Shown here piece after piece: positions 44,470 through 53,551 of a stretch of 64,000 bases of DNA (the first letter of the stretch is position 1; each line of letters begins with the position of its first letter). The notes beneath the pieces are model-generated. The model worked only from the letters and a program-made list of their open reading frames with translations. It searched no databases and had not been told where the DNA came from. A program made the position numbers and the translations under genes. Location: contig NZ_BMOC01000009.1 of NCBI RefSeq assembly GCF_014646875.1, positions 1-64,000 of the forward strand, in the 5' to 3' direction. The stretch is from Halobellus salinus (lineage in GTDB: Archaea; Halobacteriota; Halobacteria; Halobacteriales; Haloferacaceae).

Positions 44470-44547
44470 TACTGTCGGCTATAAGTACGTGAAGATTTTC
44501 GACATCCCGGGGTGTCGAAATACGTCACGCGACTATAGCCGACAGTA
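44470..44547 (-). mobile_element. 78-bp palindromic element, copy 1
   Basis: Ends TACTGTCGGCTATA and TATAGCCGACAGTA; the body is nearly self-complementary around CGACATCCCGGGGTGTCG. It has the opposite orientation to the copies at 51588 and 53937. Its left border is where the 3.7-kb element inserted; the missing TGA flank is found on the far side of that element (40752-40754), and TGA follows on the right (44548-44550). Confidence 0.85.
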
Positions 44548-44713
44548 TGAGTCCTCATCTGATTGCACGCTTCCGTGCGATCGATACGGGATTTGCAAAC
44601 GCGACGATACCGCCGCCCGGCGCGGGGCGACTCGAAAACCACACGCCGGGTGGCCGCTTGGTCGGTCACAAACGCACATACGCCGGCTGAGCGCCCCCGC
44701 CCAAACTCATATC

Positions 44714-46279
44714 ATGCAGGACCGACATATCGGGAGCGTGAATCCCTCCACCGCCCTCCGAACGGGTGCACGGCTGCTCTGGGAGCGGTCGGCGTCGGTC
44801 CTCCCTGTGTACCTCCTCGCCAGCGGCCTCTACGGGGCCGCTCGCGCACCACTCGTCGTCGCCGGTGTCGCCGCGGTCTGGCTCCTCGCCGCGGGTGGCC
44901 GGCTCGACCCGTTCATCGATCGGCTCCGCGCCGCCGAGGGGGGGTCGGCCGGCTCCGCTGCGACCGGCACCGGGAACGGTACCCTCCCACCGGAACTGGC
45001 CGACGCTGTCGCGGGGGTGCTGACGCCCGGCGTCGTGCTCGTCGTCGCCGGCGGCGTGCTCGCGTCCGCCGCCCTCGCCGTGATCGCGTCCGCCGTCGGC
45101 AACGCCGCGGCCGTCGGCGGGTTGTTCGGCCTCCTCCGTGGCGACGACGGGGTCCGCGCGGCCGTCGCCGGCGTGCGGCGGCACTGGCGACCGTTTGTCG
45201 GTGTCAGACTCCTCGTGGTCGCCGCGGTCGCGGCGGCACTCACACCCCTGGTCGGGCTCGTTGCTGCCGTGATCGGCGTGACGGCCGGGGCCGGCGGCCT
45301 GGCCGGAACCAGAGCACTCGGCGTCGTGGCCGCTGTCCTTGGCGGGCTCGTCACACTGCTCGCCGTGCCCGTTGTTCTCGTCCTCGTCGCGTTCGCCGAT
45401 CAAGCGGTCGTCGTCGACGATGTCGGGGCGGTCGCGGGCGTGACACGGAGCGCCCGGCTCCCACTGCGCCGCCCCATCGCTGTGCTGGGATACGTCGCCG
45501 TCGCGACCGGCGCGGTCCTCGTCTCGGTCGTCGTCGGGGGCCTCGCAGCGACTGCTGGCGCGCCCCGTACTGCCGCACTGGTCAGCGCGGTCCTGGTACC
45601 GCCGGTGGTCGACGGGTTCAAGACCGCACTCTACGCCGAAACCCCGTTACCCCCGGCACCGGATGGGGGGCCGCAGCCGGTCGGGCGACGCATCCGGGCG
45701 GCGTTCGGCGGCGGGCTCCGTTCCGTCGCCGGGTTCGTCGGTAACCACCCGCTCGCGAACCTCGCCGCGTTCGGGTGTTTCGCGGCCGGTGGTGCGGCCG
45801 GATGGCTCGCGACCGCCACGATCGGAGCCGATTTGCCGGTCGGCGGCGACGTGGGGGGCGTCTTCGGCGCGGTCCCGGTAGGTACGTTCGTGAACCTCGC
45901 GACGAACAACTGGCTGGTCGCGGTCGACCTGGCGTACAGCGGTGTCGCAGCGGGCGTGCCGGCGGTCGTGACGCTCGTGTTCAACGGGCTGCTCGTGGGC
46001 GCCGTCGGCGGCGTCTTCGATCCCGTGGCGTTCCTCGCACTGGTCGCGCCCCACGGCGTGATCGAGATCCCGGCGCTCGTGGTCGGCGGTGCGGCCGGGC
46101 TTTCGCTCGGCGGTGTCGGGGTCGGCGCCATCCGCGGCCGGTACGACGACCGCGACGTGGCCGGGGCGATCAAGCGGACCTACCGGGTCCTCTTGGGGCT
46201 CGTCGTGCTCTTCGTCGTCGCGGCATTCATCGAAGCGTTTCTGACACCCGCGGTCGCCGGCGCCGTACTCGGCGGGTAG
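44714..46279 (+). CDS. SpoIIM-family multi-pass membrane protein
   Basis: A 521-residue protein very rich in Ala, Gly and Val with about ten membrane segments. The C-terminal third carries the stage II sporulation protein M pattern: FVNLATNNWLVAVDLAYSGV, VTLVFNGLLVGAVGGVFDPV, VAPHGVIEIPALVVGGAAGL. Haloarchaea do not sporulate; their SpoIIM-like proteins are membrane proteins of unknown role. The N-terminal part (ARLLWERSASVLPVYLLASG) resembles membrane proteins fused or paired with it. Start ATG 44714 follows a TATA-poor region that includes the 78-bp element, so its native promoter may have been altered. Confidence 0.82.
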   Translation: MQDRHIGSVNPSTALRTGARLLWERSASVLPVYLLASGLYGAARAPLVVAGVAAVWLLAAGGRLDPFIDRLRAAEGGSAGSAATGTGNGTLPPELADAVAGVLTPGVVLVVAGGVLASAALAVIASAVGNAAAVGGLFGLLRGDDGVRAAVAGVRRHWRPFVGVRLLVVAAVAAALTPLVGLVAAVIGVTAGAGGLAGTRALGVVAAVLGGLVTLLAVPVVLVLVAFADQAVVVDDVGAVAGVTRSARLPLRRPIAVLGYVAVATGAVLVSVVVGGLAATAGAPRTAALVSAVLVPPVVDGFKTALYAETPLPPAPDGGPQPVGRRIRAAFGGGLRSVAGFVGNHPLANLAAFGCFAAGGAAGWLATATIGADLPVGGDVGGVFGAVPVGTFVNLATNNWLVAVDLAYSGVAAGVPAVVTLVFNGLLVGAVGGVFDPVAFLALVAPHGVIEIPALVVGGAAGLSLGGVGVGAIRGRYDDRDVAGAIKRTYRVLLGLVVLFVVAAFIEAFLTPAVAGAVLGG

Positions 46280-46518
46280 CCGGGAGTTAGCCCACCGGGG
46301 ACGACCCGCCGGATCCGGGGACAGACGCGTCGGCTCGACGCACGACCCGTCGAACAGCCGGACGGACCGGAGCCAACGGGCGAGGAAGTCCTCGCAGTGC
46401 TCGAACTCGTCGTGTTCGACGTATTAAACCACCTGAGTATGTGAACACGTGGGGCCGACCGACTGACAAGTGGTGCCGCCAGCAATAGGGTTATGATCGG
46501 AGTTCAGCAAGCGATTGT

Positions 46519-47760
46519 GTGTTCGATTCCGAATCGCCCGACACCGGTGATTCCACCGGAGGGTCGGCGTTGCAGGTCGCGACCATCGCGGCCGGGTGGC
46601 TGTTGCTCCTGTTTGTCGGGGCGTACCTGATCACGCCGGCTAGTATTCTCACGCTGGTGATGGCCGATCTCGGAGTCACCGAAGCCACAGCTGCCGCGCT
46701 CGTCTCGATGCCGCAGGTGGCGGCGACGGTGATCGGGATCCCCGTCGGGATCTACCTCGACCGTGTCGAAGCCCGGACGGTTGTCCCGATCGCGGCGGCC
46801 ATCCTCTTCGCCGGCAGCGTCGGCGATTGGTTCGCCGCGAGCGAGGCAGTGGTCCCGTTGCTGATCGGGTCGCGGCTGTTCGCGGGCGTCGGGATGTTCA
46901 TACTGTGGGTGGTCAGTATCAACGTCGCGTCAAGCACCTTCTCCCCCGACAGGCGGGCAACAGCAACCTCGGTGATCATCTCGGGATACCCCGCGGGGTA
47001 CGCGCTCGGGCAGGTTGCGACACCGCGCCTCGCGGAGGTCGTCGGGTGGCCGGGGGTGTTCCCGGTCTTCGGCGGCGCGGTGCTGCTGGTGTCGCTCGGG
47101 CTCTACGCCGCGGTCGGGCGGGTGTCGCGGTACCGGACGCCGACGGAGCCGATGTCGGCGGTCGGGTTCAAGAAGGTGCTGCGAAACCGAAACGTGTGGC
47201 TGGTCGTCGCGGTCACGTTCCTCGGCTACTCGCTGTATATGGTGTTCAACTCGTGGATGCCGACGTACCTCACCCGTCAGTTCGGCGTCTCGATCGCCGA
47301 AAGCGGCACGTTTGTTGCGCTGTTTCCTGCGGTGGGGATCCTGGCCCGACCGGCGGGCGGATGGCTCTCCGATACGGTCCTGGCCCGGCGGCGACGCCCG
47401 GTCTTCGCCGCGTCATTCGCCGGGGCTATGACGCTTGCGGTCGCCATGTTCTACAGCACGACGGTCGCGGTGCTCGTTTCGTTGCTCGTTCTGGCGGGCG
47501 TGTTCATCCAACTCCAGATCGGGCTCATGTACCAGTCGGTCCAAGAGTTCGTCGACCCGAGTGCTGCGGGGACGGTCGTCTCGATCGCGAGCGTCGCCGG
47601 GTGGCTGGGGTCGTTCGTCGCACCGGTTGTCGCCGGGGAGCTAGTTGCCACCGCCGGAACGTACGGCATCCTGTTCGCGTTCGCCGTTGGCCTCGGGGCA
47701 GCAGGAGGGCTCACTGTCTGGCGGATGGCGGAATCCGGTGCGGACTCGACACCGGCCTGA
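46519..47760 (+). CDS. MFS transporter
   Basis: A 413-residue major facilitator with twelve predicted membrane segments. Signature loops are visible: GIPVGIYLDRVEARTVVP between TM2 and TM3 (the DRxxxR-type motif), and GGWLSDTVLARRRRPVF between TM8 and TM9. The NVWLVVAVTFLGYSLYMVFN segment begins the second half. The type resembles nitrate/nitrite or CynX-like transporters, but the substrate cannot be assigned. The start is GTG at 46519. The 239-base gap upstream contains TATTAAACC and no gene that I can assign. Confidence 0.88.
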   Translation: MFDSESPDTGDSTGGSALQVATIAAGWLLLLFVGAYLITPASILTLVMADLGVTEATAAALVSMPQVAATVIGIPVGIYLDRVEARTVVPIAAAILFAGSVGDWFAASEAVVPLLIGSRLFAGVGMFILWVVSINVASSTFSPDRRATATSVIISGYPAGYALGQVATPRLAEVVGWPGVFPVFGGAVLLVSLGLYAAVGRVSRYRTPTEPMSAVGFKKVLRNRNVWLVVAVTFLGYSLYMVFNSWMPTYLTRQFGVSIAESGTFVALFPAVGILARPAGGWLSDTVLARRRRPVFAASFAGAMTLAVAMFYSTTVAVLVSLLVLAGVFIQLQIGLMYQSVQEFVDPSAAGTVVSIASVAGWLGSFVAPVVAGELVATAGTYGILFAFAVGLGAAGGLTVWRMAESGADSTPA

Positions 47761-47890
47761 GTTCGGCTCGCGGTGTTCGAGGCCGACTCCTTCGCGTCGC
47801 TCGTCCACCGCACCGCATCTCCGCGGCTCCCCACGGTCGCCGCTCCGGCTCAAGGCCGACTCTTTTGCTCAGTCGTCGGCCTCGCTCCGC

Positions 47891-48760
47891 TCAGTCGTCG
47901 GCCTCGCCCGTCTCTACCGGCGCACCGACCAGATTACCCCACTCGGTCCAAGAGCCGTCGTAGTTGATCGTCGAGTCGTACCCCAGGAGTTCGTGGAGCG
48001 CGAACCACGCGACAGAGGAGCGCTCGCCGATCCGGCAGTACGCGACGACCGTGGTGTCACCGTCGATGCCGTGCTCTGCGTAGAGCTCCTCGAGCTCGTC
48101 GCGGGTCTTGAACGTGCCGTCGTCGTTGGTGACTGCGGCCCACGAGATGTTCTGCGCGCCGGGGATGTGGCCGCCGCGCTGGGCGGTCTCCTGTAGTCCC
48201 GGCGGGGCGAGGATCTCACCGGAGAACTCCTCGGGCGAGCGGACGTCCACCAGCGGGAGGTCGCGGCCGATGGCCTTCTCGACGTCGTCGCGGTACGCCC
48301 GGATGTCCTCGTGGGGGCCTTTGGCGGCGTAAGTCTGTGCGGAGAACTCGGGGACCTCGTCGGTGGTCGGGTAGTCGTTCTCGAGCCAGTATTCGCGGCC
48401 GCCGTCGAGCAGGTGCACGTCGTTGTGGCCGTAGTATTTGAACTGCCAGTAGGTGTAGGCGGCGAACCAATTGGAGTTGTCGCCGTAGAGCACCACCGTG
48501 GAGTCTTCGGTGATGCCGTGGCTGCCGAGGAGGTCCTCGAAGTCGTCCTCTGTCAGGATATCTCGGGTGGTCTGGTCTTGGAGCTGTGTCTCCCAGTTGA
48601 ACCCGATCGCGCCGGGAGCGTGGCTCTCGTCATACGCTTCGGTGTCGGTATCGACCTCCACCAGTCGGTGGGCGGGGTCGTCGCTCTCGAACTCGTCAAG
48701 CCGGTCCTCGACCCAGTCCGCGGAAACCAGGACGTCTTTCGCGTAGCCGTTGTCTGTCAT
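47891..48760 (-). CDS. tssA: Thiosulfate sulfurtransferase
   Basis: A 289-residue tandem rhodanese. The N-terminal inactive domain (DPAHRLVEVDTDTEAYDESH, VVLYGDNSNWFAAYTYWQF) precedes the active one (LPLVDVRSPEEFSGEI, then VAYCRIGERSSVAWFAL) with catalytic Cys in CRIGERS. It transfers sulfane sulfur from thiosulfate to cyanide or another acceptor. Start ATG 48760 is used; 20 upstream codons lack similarity. It is divergent from a second sulfurtransferase at 49003. Confidence 0.92.
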   Translation of the reverse strand: MTDNGYAKDVLVSADWVEDRLDEFESDDPAHRLVEVDTDTEAYDESHAPGAIGFNWETQLQDQTTRDILTEDDFEDLLGSHGITEDSTVVLYGDNSNWFAAYTYWQFKYYGHNDVHLLDGGREYWLENDYPTTDEVPEFSAQTYAAKGPHEDIRAYRDDVEKAIGRDLPLVDVRSPEEFSGEILAPPGLQETAQRGGHIPGAQNISWAAVTNDDGTFKTRDELEELYAEHGIDGDTTVVAYCRIGERSSVAWFALHELLGYDSTINYDGSWTEWGNLVGAPVETGEADD

Positions 48761-49002
48761 TACACCTTCCCATATGACCCCGTGCCGTATAATCCCTCCA
48801 GCAACGGCGCGTCCTGCCATCCCTCACGGGACCCGGACGATATTTCTGGTTTTTGACGATGCGTCGTGAACCGACCCCGGCGTGGGGGCACGCCGGCCAC
48901 CGATCGGTCGCCCGGCGCGGATTCTACCAGCAATTTTTACTTGTTTCTTCGACAGCGTCCGGATCGCCCAGGTTCAAGAGTCGCGGCTGACTACCTACGG
49001 AC

Positions 49003-49806
49003 ATGTACGATAACGTCGTCGTCTCGGCGGAGTGGGTCGCGGGGCGACTCGATTCGGCGCGGATCGTCGACGTCCGCGACGCGTGGGAGTTCGACGGTAT
49101 CGGCCACGTTCCGGGGGCGGTCAACGTCCCCTTCGCGGAGTTTCGCAGCGAATCCGGCGACGAGGGTATGCTCCCCGGTGCCGACACGTGGGAGTCGCTG
49201 CTGTCGGCCGCAGGGATCGGTCCCGATGACGACATCGTCGCCTACGACGACACCCACGGGGTTTTCGCGGCGCGGTTTCTGGTGACCGCGGAGCTGTACG
49301 GCCACCCGCCCGATCGCCTACACCTGCTTGACGGCGACTTCAGCGCGTGGAACCGCGAACACGGGAGCACCACCGAGTCGTCGGCGCCGGCGGCGGCGTC
49401 GTACACGGTTGATGTACCCGACCACTCCCCGCTTGTCGACTACGACACCACCCGGGCCGCACTCGACGATCCCGGGGCGGTCATCGTCGACACCCGGGAG
49501 GCGTGGGAGTTCGAGGAGGGCCACCTGCCGGGTGCGGTCAACCTCGACTGGCGCGACCTCGTCGACGACGACACCCGCGGGCTGAAACCTCCCGAGGAAC
49601 TCTCGGCGGTCCTCGAGGGGGTCGGAGTCACCCCCGACACCGGAGTGTTGCTCTACTGCAACACCGCGCGCCGGATCAGCCACACCTACGTTGTGCTCCG
49701 GTCGCTGGGCTACAACGACGTGGGGTTCTACGAGGGGAGCCTCACGGAGTGGGTCGAGCGCGGCGGTCCACTCGATGGGTCGGTGCCCGACGACGTGCTG
49801 GAGTAG
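49003..49806 (+). CDS. tssB: Thiosulfate sulfurtransferase
   Basis: A 267-residue tandem rhodanese. The first domain (VSAEWVAGRLDSARIVDVRD, IVAYDDTHGVFAARFLVTAE) has Asp in place of the catalytic Cys, and the second (AVIVDTREAWEFEEGHLPGA) has the active loop LLYCNTARRISHTY. With the divergent tssA it forms a sulfurtransferase pair sharing a 242-base gap; AGCAATTTTTACTTG near 48933 may hold promoter elements. Confidence 0.92.
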   Translation: MYDNVVVSAEWVAGRLDSARIVDVRDAWEFDGIGHVPGAVNVPFAEFRSESGDEGMLPGADTWESLLSAAGIGPDDDIVAYDDTHGVFAARFLVTAELYGHPPDRLHLLDGDFSAWNREHGSTTESSAPAAASYTVDVPDHSPLVDYDTTRAALDDPGAVIVDTREAWEFEEGHLPGAVNLDWRDLVDDDTRGLKPPEELSAVLEGVGVTPDTGVLLYCNTARRISHTYVVLRSLGYNDVGFYEGSLTEWVERGGPLDGSVPDDVLE

Positions 49807-49879
49807 CCGCCGTTCCGTCGGGGCTGCAGGGCGGTCGCACGCCCGTCGGTTTTATCCGCCCGCTTGCGGAGACACGAGT

Positions 49880-50707
49880 ATGCCGATGCGCAAGCTCCGA
49901 AACTGCGACTTCTGCGGCGGCGACGCGGCGGGCGTCTACGAAGTGCTCCCGCCGGAACTCGCGCCGACGGAGGCCGAACAACGACGGCTCGTCCTCTGCT
50001 CGGACTGCGCGGGGACGCTCGAGACCGTCGTGGACCCGCTGCTCGAACGACTCGGTGTCGAAACGGGTGAGGACGCGTCGACGGCCGACGGTGGCGCGCC
50101 CGCATCGGAAGCCCCGGCCGACGCGCCCGCGTCCGAGACCGCTTCGGGGACCGGGACCGAGTCGCCGTCCGAAGCTGCCACAGCCGACCCCGACGCGCCC
50201 GGCCCCGACGACGCGGCGACCGCGAGCGACCCCGTCAACGCGGGTGGTTCCGACGACGGCATCGGCTTCGCTCCCGACAGTCCGGCGGATCCGTCCACGG
50301 GCGGGTCGAAAGACGACAACGCGGCCACGGACGGCGCGGTCCACTGGGACGACGTCGAACCGACCACTCCCACGTCCGGGGAGTCGGAGTCCGACGGCGG
50401 GGGCGTTCCCGACGAACCGACCGAACCCGCGATCGAGGCCCGCGGATCGCAGGGGGCGCCCGACGGCCGCGCGGACGACCCCGACGGGAGCGAAGCGGCG
50501 GCGACCGGCAGGCCCGACGAACCCGAGGAGTTCCGGACGGTGATGCGGCTGCTCGGCAACCGCGAGTTTCCGGTCGACCGCGACACCATCGTCGAACTCG
50601 CCGCGGGCGCGTACGAACTCGACGAGGGGCACGTCCACCGGATCGTCGACCACGCGGTTGACCGCGGCGTGATCGCCGACGACGGCGGCACGCTCCGGCG
50701 GGACTGA
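49880..50707 (+). CDS. Zinc-finger protein with acidic linker
   Basis: A 275-residue haloarchaeal protein. The N-terminus carries two CxxC pairs (NCDFCGGDAAG, then LVLCSDCAGTLETV) that should bind zinc. A long acidic Ala/Ser/Thr/Asp linker follows (about 70-210). The C-terminal 65 residues form a helical module (FRTVMRLLGNREFPVDRDTI, ELAAGAYELDEGHVHRIVDH), winged-helix-like. The architecture is like OapC (zinc ribbon, linker, C-terminal module) but the family differs. Function unknown. The start ATG at 49880 lies 73 bases after tssB. Confidence 0.8.
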   Translation: MPMRKLRNCDFCGGDAAGVYEVLPPELAPTEAEQRRLVLCSDCAGTLETVVDPLLERLGVETGEDASTADGGAPASEAPADAPASETASGTGTESPSEAATADPDAPGPDDAATASDPVNAGGSDDGIGFAPDSPADPSTGGSKDDNAATDGAVHWDDVEPTTPTSGESESDGGGVPDEPTEPAIEARGSQGAPDGRADDPDGSEAAATGRPDEPEEFRTVMRLLGNREFPVDRDTIVELAAGAYELDEGHVHRIVDHAVDRGVIADDGGTLRRD

Positions 50708-50788
50708 TACGGATTACTGTAGTCAATTACCGGTCATCGTCGACCCCGTTTCCGGCGATGACCGCCAATTCGTTACAATAATCCGTAT
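50707..50788. repeat. Palindromic intergenic repeat, copy 2
   Basis: Arms ATACGGATTACTGTAGTCAA and, on the other strand, ATACGGATTATTGTAACGAA make an 82-bp palindrome immediately after the zinc-finger gene. It is related to the repeat at 37256-37328. Confidence 0.8.
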
Positions 50789-51067
50789 GACGCTCCCGGG
50801 GAGTGCTCCTCTTACCAGTAGATCATAGCACGACTCCGTTATAGAAAACAAGGGCTCTGTTGAAATCCTATTCTTCAGATACATTTTCGCCTGAAACAGC
50901 CGGTCGATGAGAGGTGCGTGTTGGCCGCCGGAAGCTCTGTGATTTTAACGTATGTTTCGGTGATTACGCTGGGGATCCATGTATCTGTTAGGTAGTGGTG
51001 TAAGAGTGGATCATATTTTAATTAGTTTGTACCTCAGATCGCGGAGTTACGGAGAATTGAGGAGAAA
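50789..51067. other. AT-rich gap with an IS6-like end
   Basis: No gene. GGGCTCTGTTGAAATCCTA at 50852-50870 resembles the terminal repeat of IS6/IS26-family elements (GGCxCTGTTG start), probably a relic. CATATTTTAATTAGTTTG follows at about 51013. Confidence 0.4.
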
Positions 51068-51083
51068 GCCCCGTGCTTTAGCG

Positions 51084-51328
51084 CTGTCTCTTACCCACAA
51101 ACCGAGTCGGTGCTAGGATCGATGAATCCGAACGAAAATCCTGTATCTACCCATCTGATACCTCTATGCGACGGTTTTTACCCATCTCGGTTATCCGAAT
51201 TCAGTAACCCCCGACTGCCGAGATCACCGCCCGACTCACTCCTTACCTCGATCTTCTGAGTGTAGATTGGGGTCGACAGCGTCTGAAACGTCTGTTTGGA
51301 ACTTGGTGGACTTATGGGTAAGAGACAG
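51084..51328 (-). mobile_element. 245-bp element with CTGTCTCTTA ends, copy 1
   Basis: Terminal inverted repeats CTGTCTCTTACCCA(C/T)AA and a perfect 10-bp target-site duplication TGCTTTAGCG (51074-51083 and 51329-51338). It is non-coding. The ends start like those of IS4-family elements (IS50/Tn5 outer and mosaic ends). It has the opposite orientation to the copy at 55800. Confidence 0.85.
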
Positions 51329-51587
51329 TGCTTTAGCGCGGGGATAAATCCGACAATTGATGACGCAATCCACTGACGATGTTCATCTGAGTTTGAAACG
51401 GGAGTCTAAATAGGCTTCAACCATACCGTATGGTGATGGTCTTCCCCACCCACGTCACGACAGTTTCACCGTCATCTGGTCTTCGACCAGTGATCGTGGT
51501 GGGTAACAAAACCAGACCCACTCCATCACGTCCTCTTCACGGAGACGCGACTGGCGGTACCCAGTCGGCTGAATACCCGACCGTTGA

Positions 51588-51665
51588 TACTGTCGGCTAT
51601 AGTCGCGTGACGTATTTCGACACCCTGGGGTGTCGAAAATCTTCACGTAGTTATAGCCGACAGTA
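51588..51665 (+). mobile_element. 78-bp palindromic element, copy 2
   Basis: TACTGTCGGCTATA...TATAGCCGACAGTA flanked by TGA on both sides (51585-51587 and 51666-51668), a 3-bp target duplication. It inserted into the IS200/IS605-like remnant. Confidence 0.87.
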
Positions 51666-51845
51666 TGAGGGACTCGGTATTCCTGTTGACGCGTCCAGCG
51701 CGTCTGGATGGGAAGGCCCCGTTGACAGGGCTGTATCCGTTGCAATGCACGTCCTCGGTCATAATTGGACGGCTACCGTTGAGGGGTCACGCGAAAGCGT
51801 GCTTGAACCCCGAAGAAACACGGAACCGCAAACTCCACCTCGTGG

Positions 51846-52414
<569 letters not shown>

Positions 52415-52456
52415 CTGCGTTTCGTCTCTGTGTGCCGGGTGTGACGCGTGGGGATA

Positions 52457-52753
52457 TCATCGTGGCTGCCAGTCGAAGCGCCAGACTACTGTCGATAACA
52501 AGAGGAGTGCAATCCCCAGTGCAAACAGGCTCGTGAGCAACTCGAAGTGTGGGATGCCTTCCTCGAAGAACTCGTCACCGACCTCTAACATGAGATCGGT
52601 TGCGAGTAGCGCTGCGAGCAGCGCAAGGACCAGAATACGACGGACTCGGGTACGGTAGTAGGCGAACGCGGTAACGAGAACCACGATCATCGTCACTAAG
52701 AGCGTAAGAGCCCGGATGAACGTTTCCGGTTCAAACAGTTCAATCTCCGTCAT
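52457..52753 (-). CDS. Small membrane protein (DUF7521-like)
   Basis: A 98-residue protein with three hydrophobic segments (about 13-33, 37-55 and 70-92): ALTLLVTMIVVLVTAFAYYR, ILVLALLAALLATDLML and LLTSLFALGIALLLLSTVVW. It resembles the DUF7521-type protein at 42056 in length and topology, though sequence identity is low. It lies between the PepSY-like gene and the regulator on the same strand and may pass a surface signal to the regulator (inference). Confidence 0.75.
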   Translation of the reverse strand: MTEIELFEPETFIRALTLLVTMIVVLVTAFAYYRTRVRRILVLALLAALLATDLMLEVGDEFFEEGIPHFELLTSLFALGIALLLLSTVVWRFDWQPR

Positions 52754-52843
52754 ATAATGAAATTGGGTGTGGGGGCTATCTAATTATTTGTCACGGTGGT
52801 CACACGCGACCGTTGGTTCTGACGGTCATAGTGTTGACCGACA

Positions 52844-53551
52844 CTACCGTTTGTCGTCGCTGTCTTCGTACTCGTCCTCGTCGTCCGCCTCCTCATCTTC
52901 CTGCTCATCTTCGTCGTCCGCCTCCTCATCTTCCTGCTCATCTTCGTCGTCCGTCTGTTCGTCTTCCCGCTCATCTTCGTCGACTTCGCTCTCAGTTTCG
53001 AGGACCGTACCATCGTCTGCGTGGACAGCAACTTCAGTTTCTGAGCCGTTTGCCGTCACGAACTCAACTTCGTAGACGGGTGCGCCATCCTCGGTTTCGA
53101 GTTCAACTTCGTCAACAGTCCCGTTGGCTTCGGCAGTTGCGATATCAATTGCTTCTTGCTCAGAAAGTGTGACGTTACTCTCCGAAATCGAGTCTTCGTC
53201 CATCTCCTCGTCTTCGCTCTCAGTTTCGAGGACTATGCCATCGTCTGCGTGGACGGCAACTTCGGTCTCTGAGCCGCTTGTTGTCACGAGCTTGATTTCG
53301 TAGACGGGTACCCCGTCTTCGTTTTCAAGTTCAACTTCATTAACGGTCCCATTAGCTTCGGCAGTTGCGATATCAATTGCCTCTTGCTCAGAAAGTGTGA
53401 CGTTACTCTCCGAAATCGAGTCTTCGTCATCAACGTCCGACACGAGTGATGATCCACTCCCTTGCGCGAATGCTACCCCGCTGCCGACAACGGCGAGCAA
53501 GGCGATTGCAGCAACGGCACCTCCGATTATCCTCCGACTGTTAGATTCCAT
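52844..53551 (-). CDS. Secreted tandem PepSY-like protein
   Basis: A 235-residue protein with a hydrophobic N-terminal export segment (RIIGGAVAAIALLAVVGSGV AFAQG), then two nearly identical domains of about 76 residues. Each reads SISESNVTLSEQEAIDIATA, ANGTVxEVELExEDGxPVYE, SETEVAVHADDGxVLETESE, which is the PepSY pattern seen in extracytoplasmic peptidase inhibitors and sensors. A long acidic tail (DDEDEQEDEEADDEDE repeated) ends it. ATG 53551 is used rather than an ATG 12 codons upstream. The domain duplication is recent: the DNA repeats at 228-bp spacing. Confidence 0.83.
   Translation of the reverse strand: MESNSRRIIGGAVAAIALLAVVGSGVAFAQGSGSSLVSDVDDEDSISESNVTLSEQEAIDIATAEANGTVNEVELENEDGVPVYEIKLVTTSGSETEVAVHADDGIVLETESEDEEMDEDSISESNVTLSEQEAIDIATAEANGTVDEVELETEDGAPVYEVEFVTANGSETEVAVHADDGTVLETESEVDEDEREDEQTDDEDEQEDEEADDEDEQEDEEADDEDEYEDSDDKR
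52973..53428 (-). repeat. 228-bp direct duplication encoding PepSY domains
   Basis: Identical stretches such as GACGTTACTCTCCGAAATCG occur at 53171 and 53399. The two copies are highly similar along their length, so the domain duplication is young. Confidence 0.85.

Noticed and set aside
44470-44669. ORFs crossing the 78-bp element as small genes
   Set aside because: Their open frame comes from the palindrome itself and recurs at each copy; no independent coding evidence.
46280-46518. Short coding-like tail (VLAVLELVVFDVLNHLSM) before the MFS gene
   Set aside because: No start or upstream coding sense; too short to assign, perhaps a relic.
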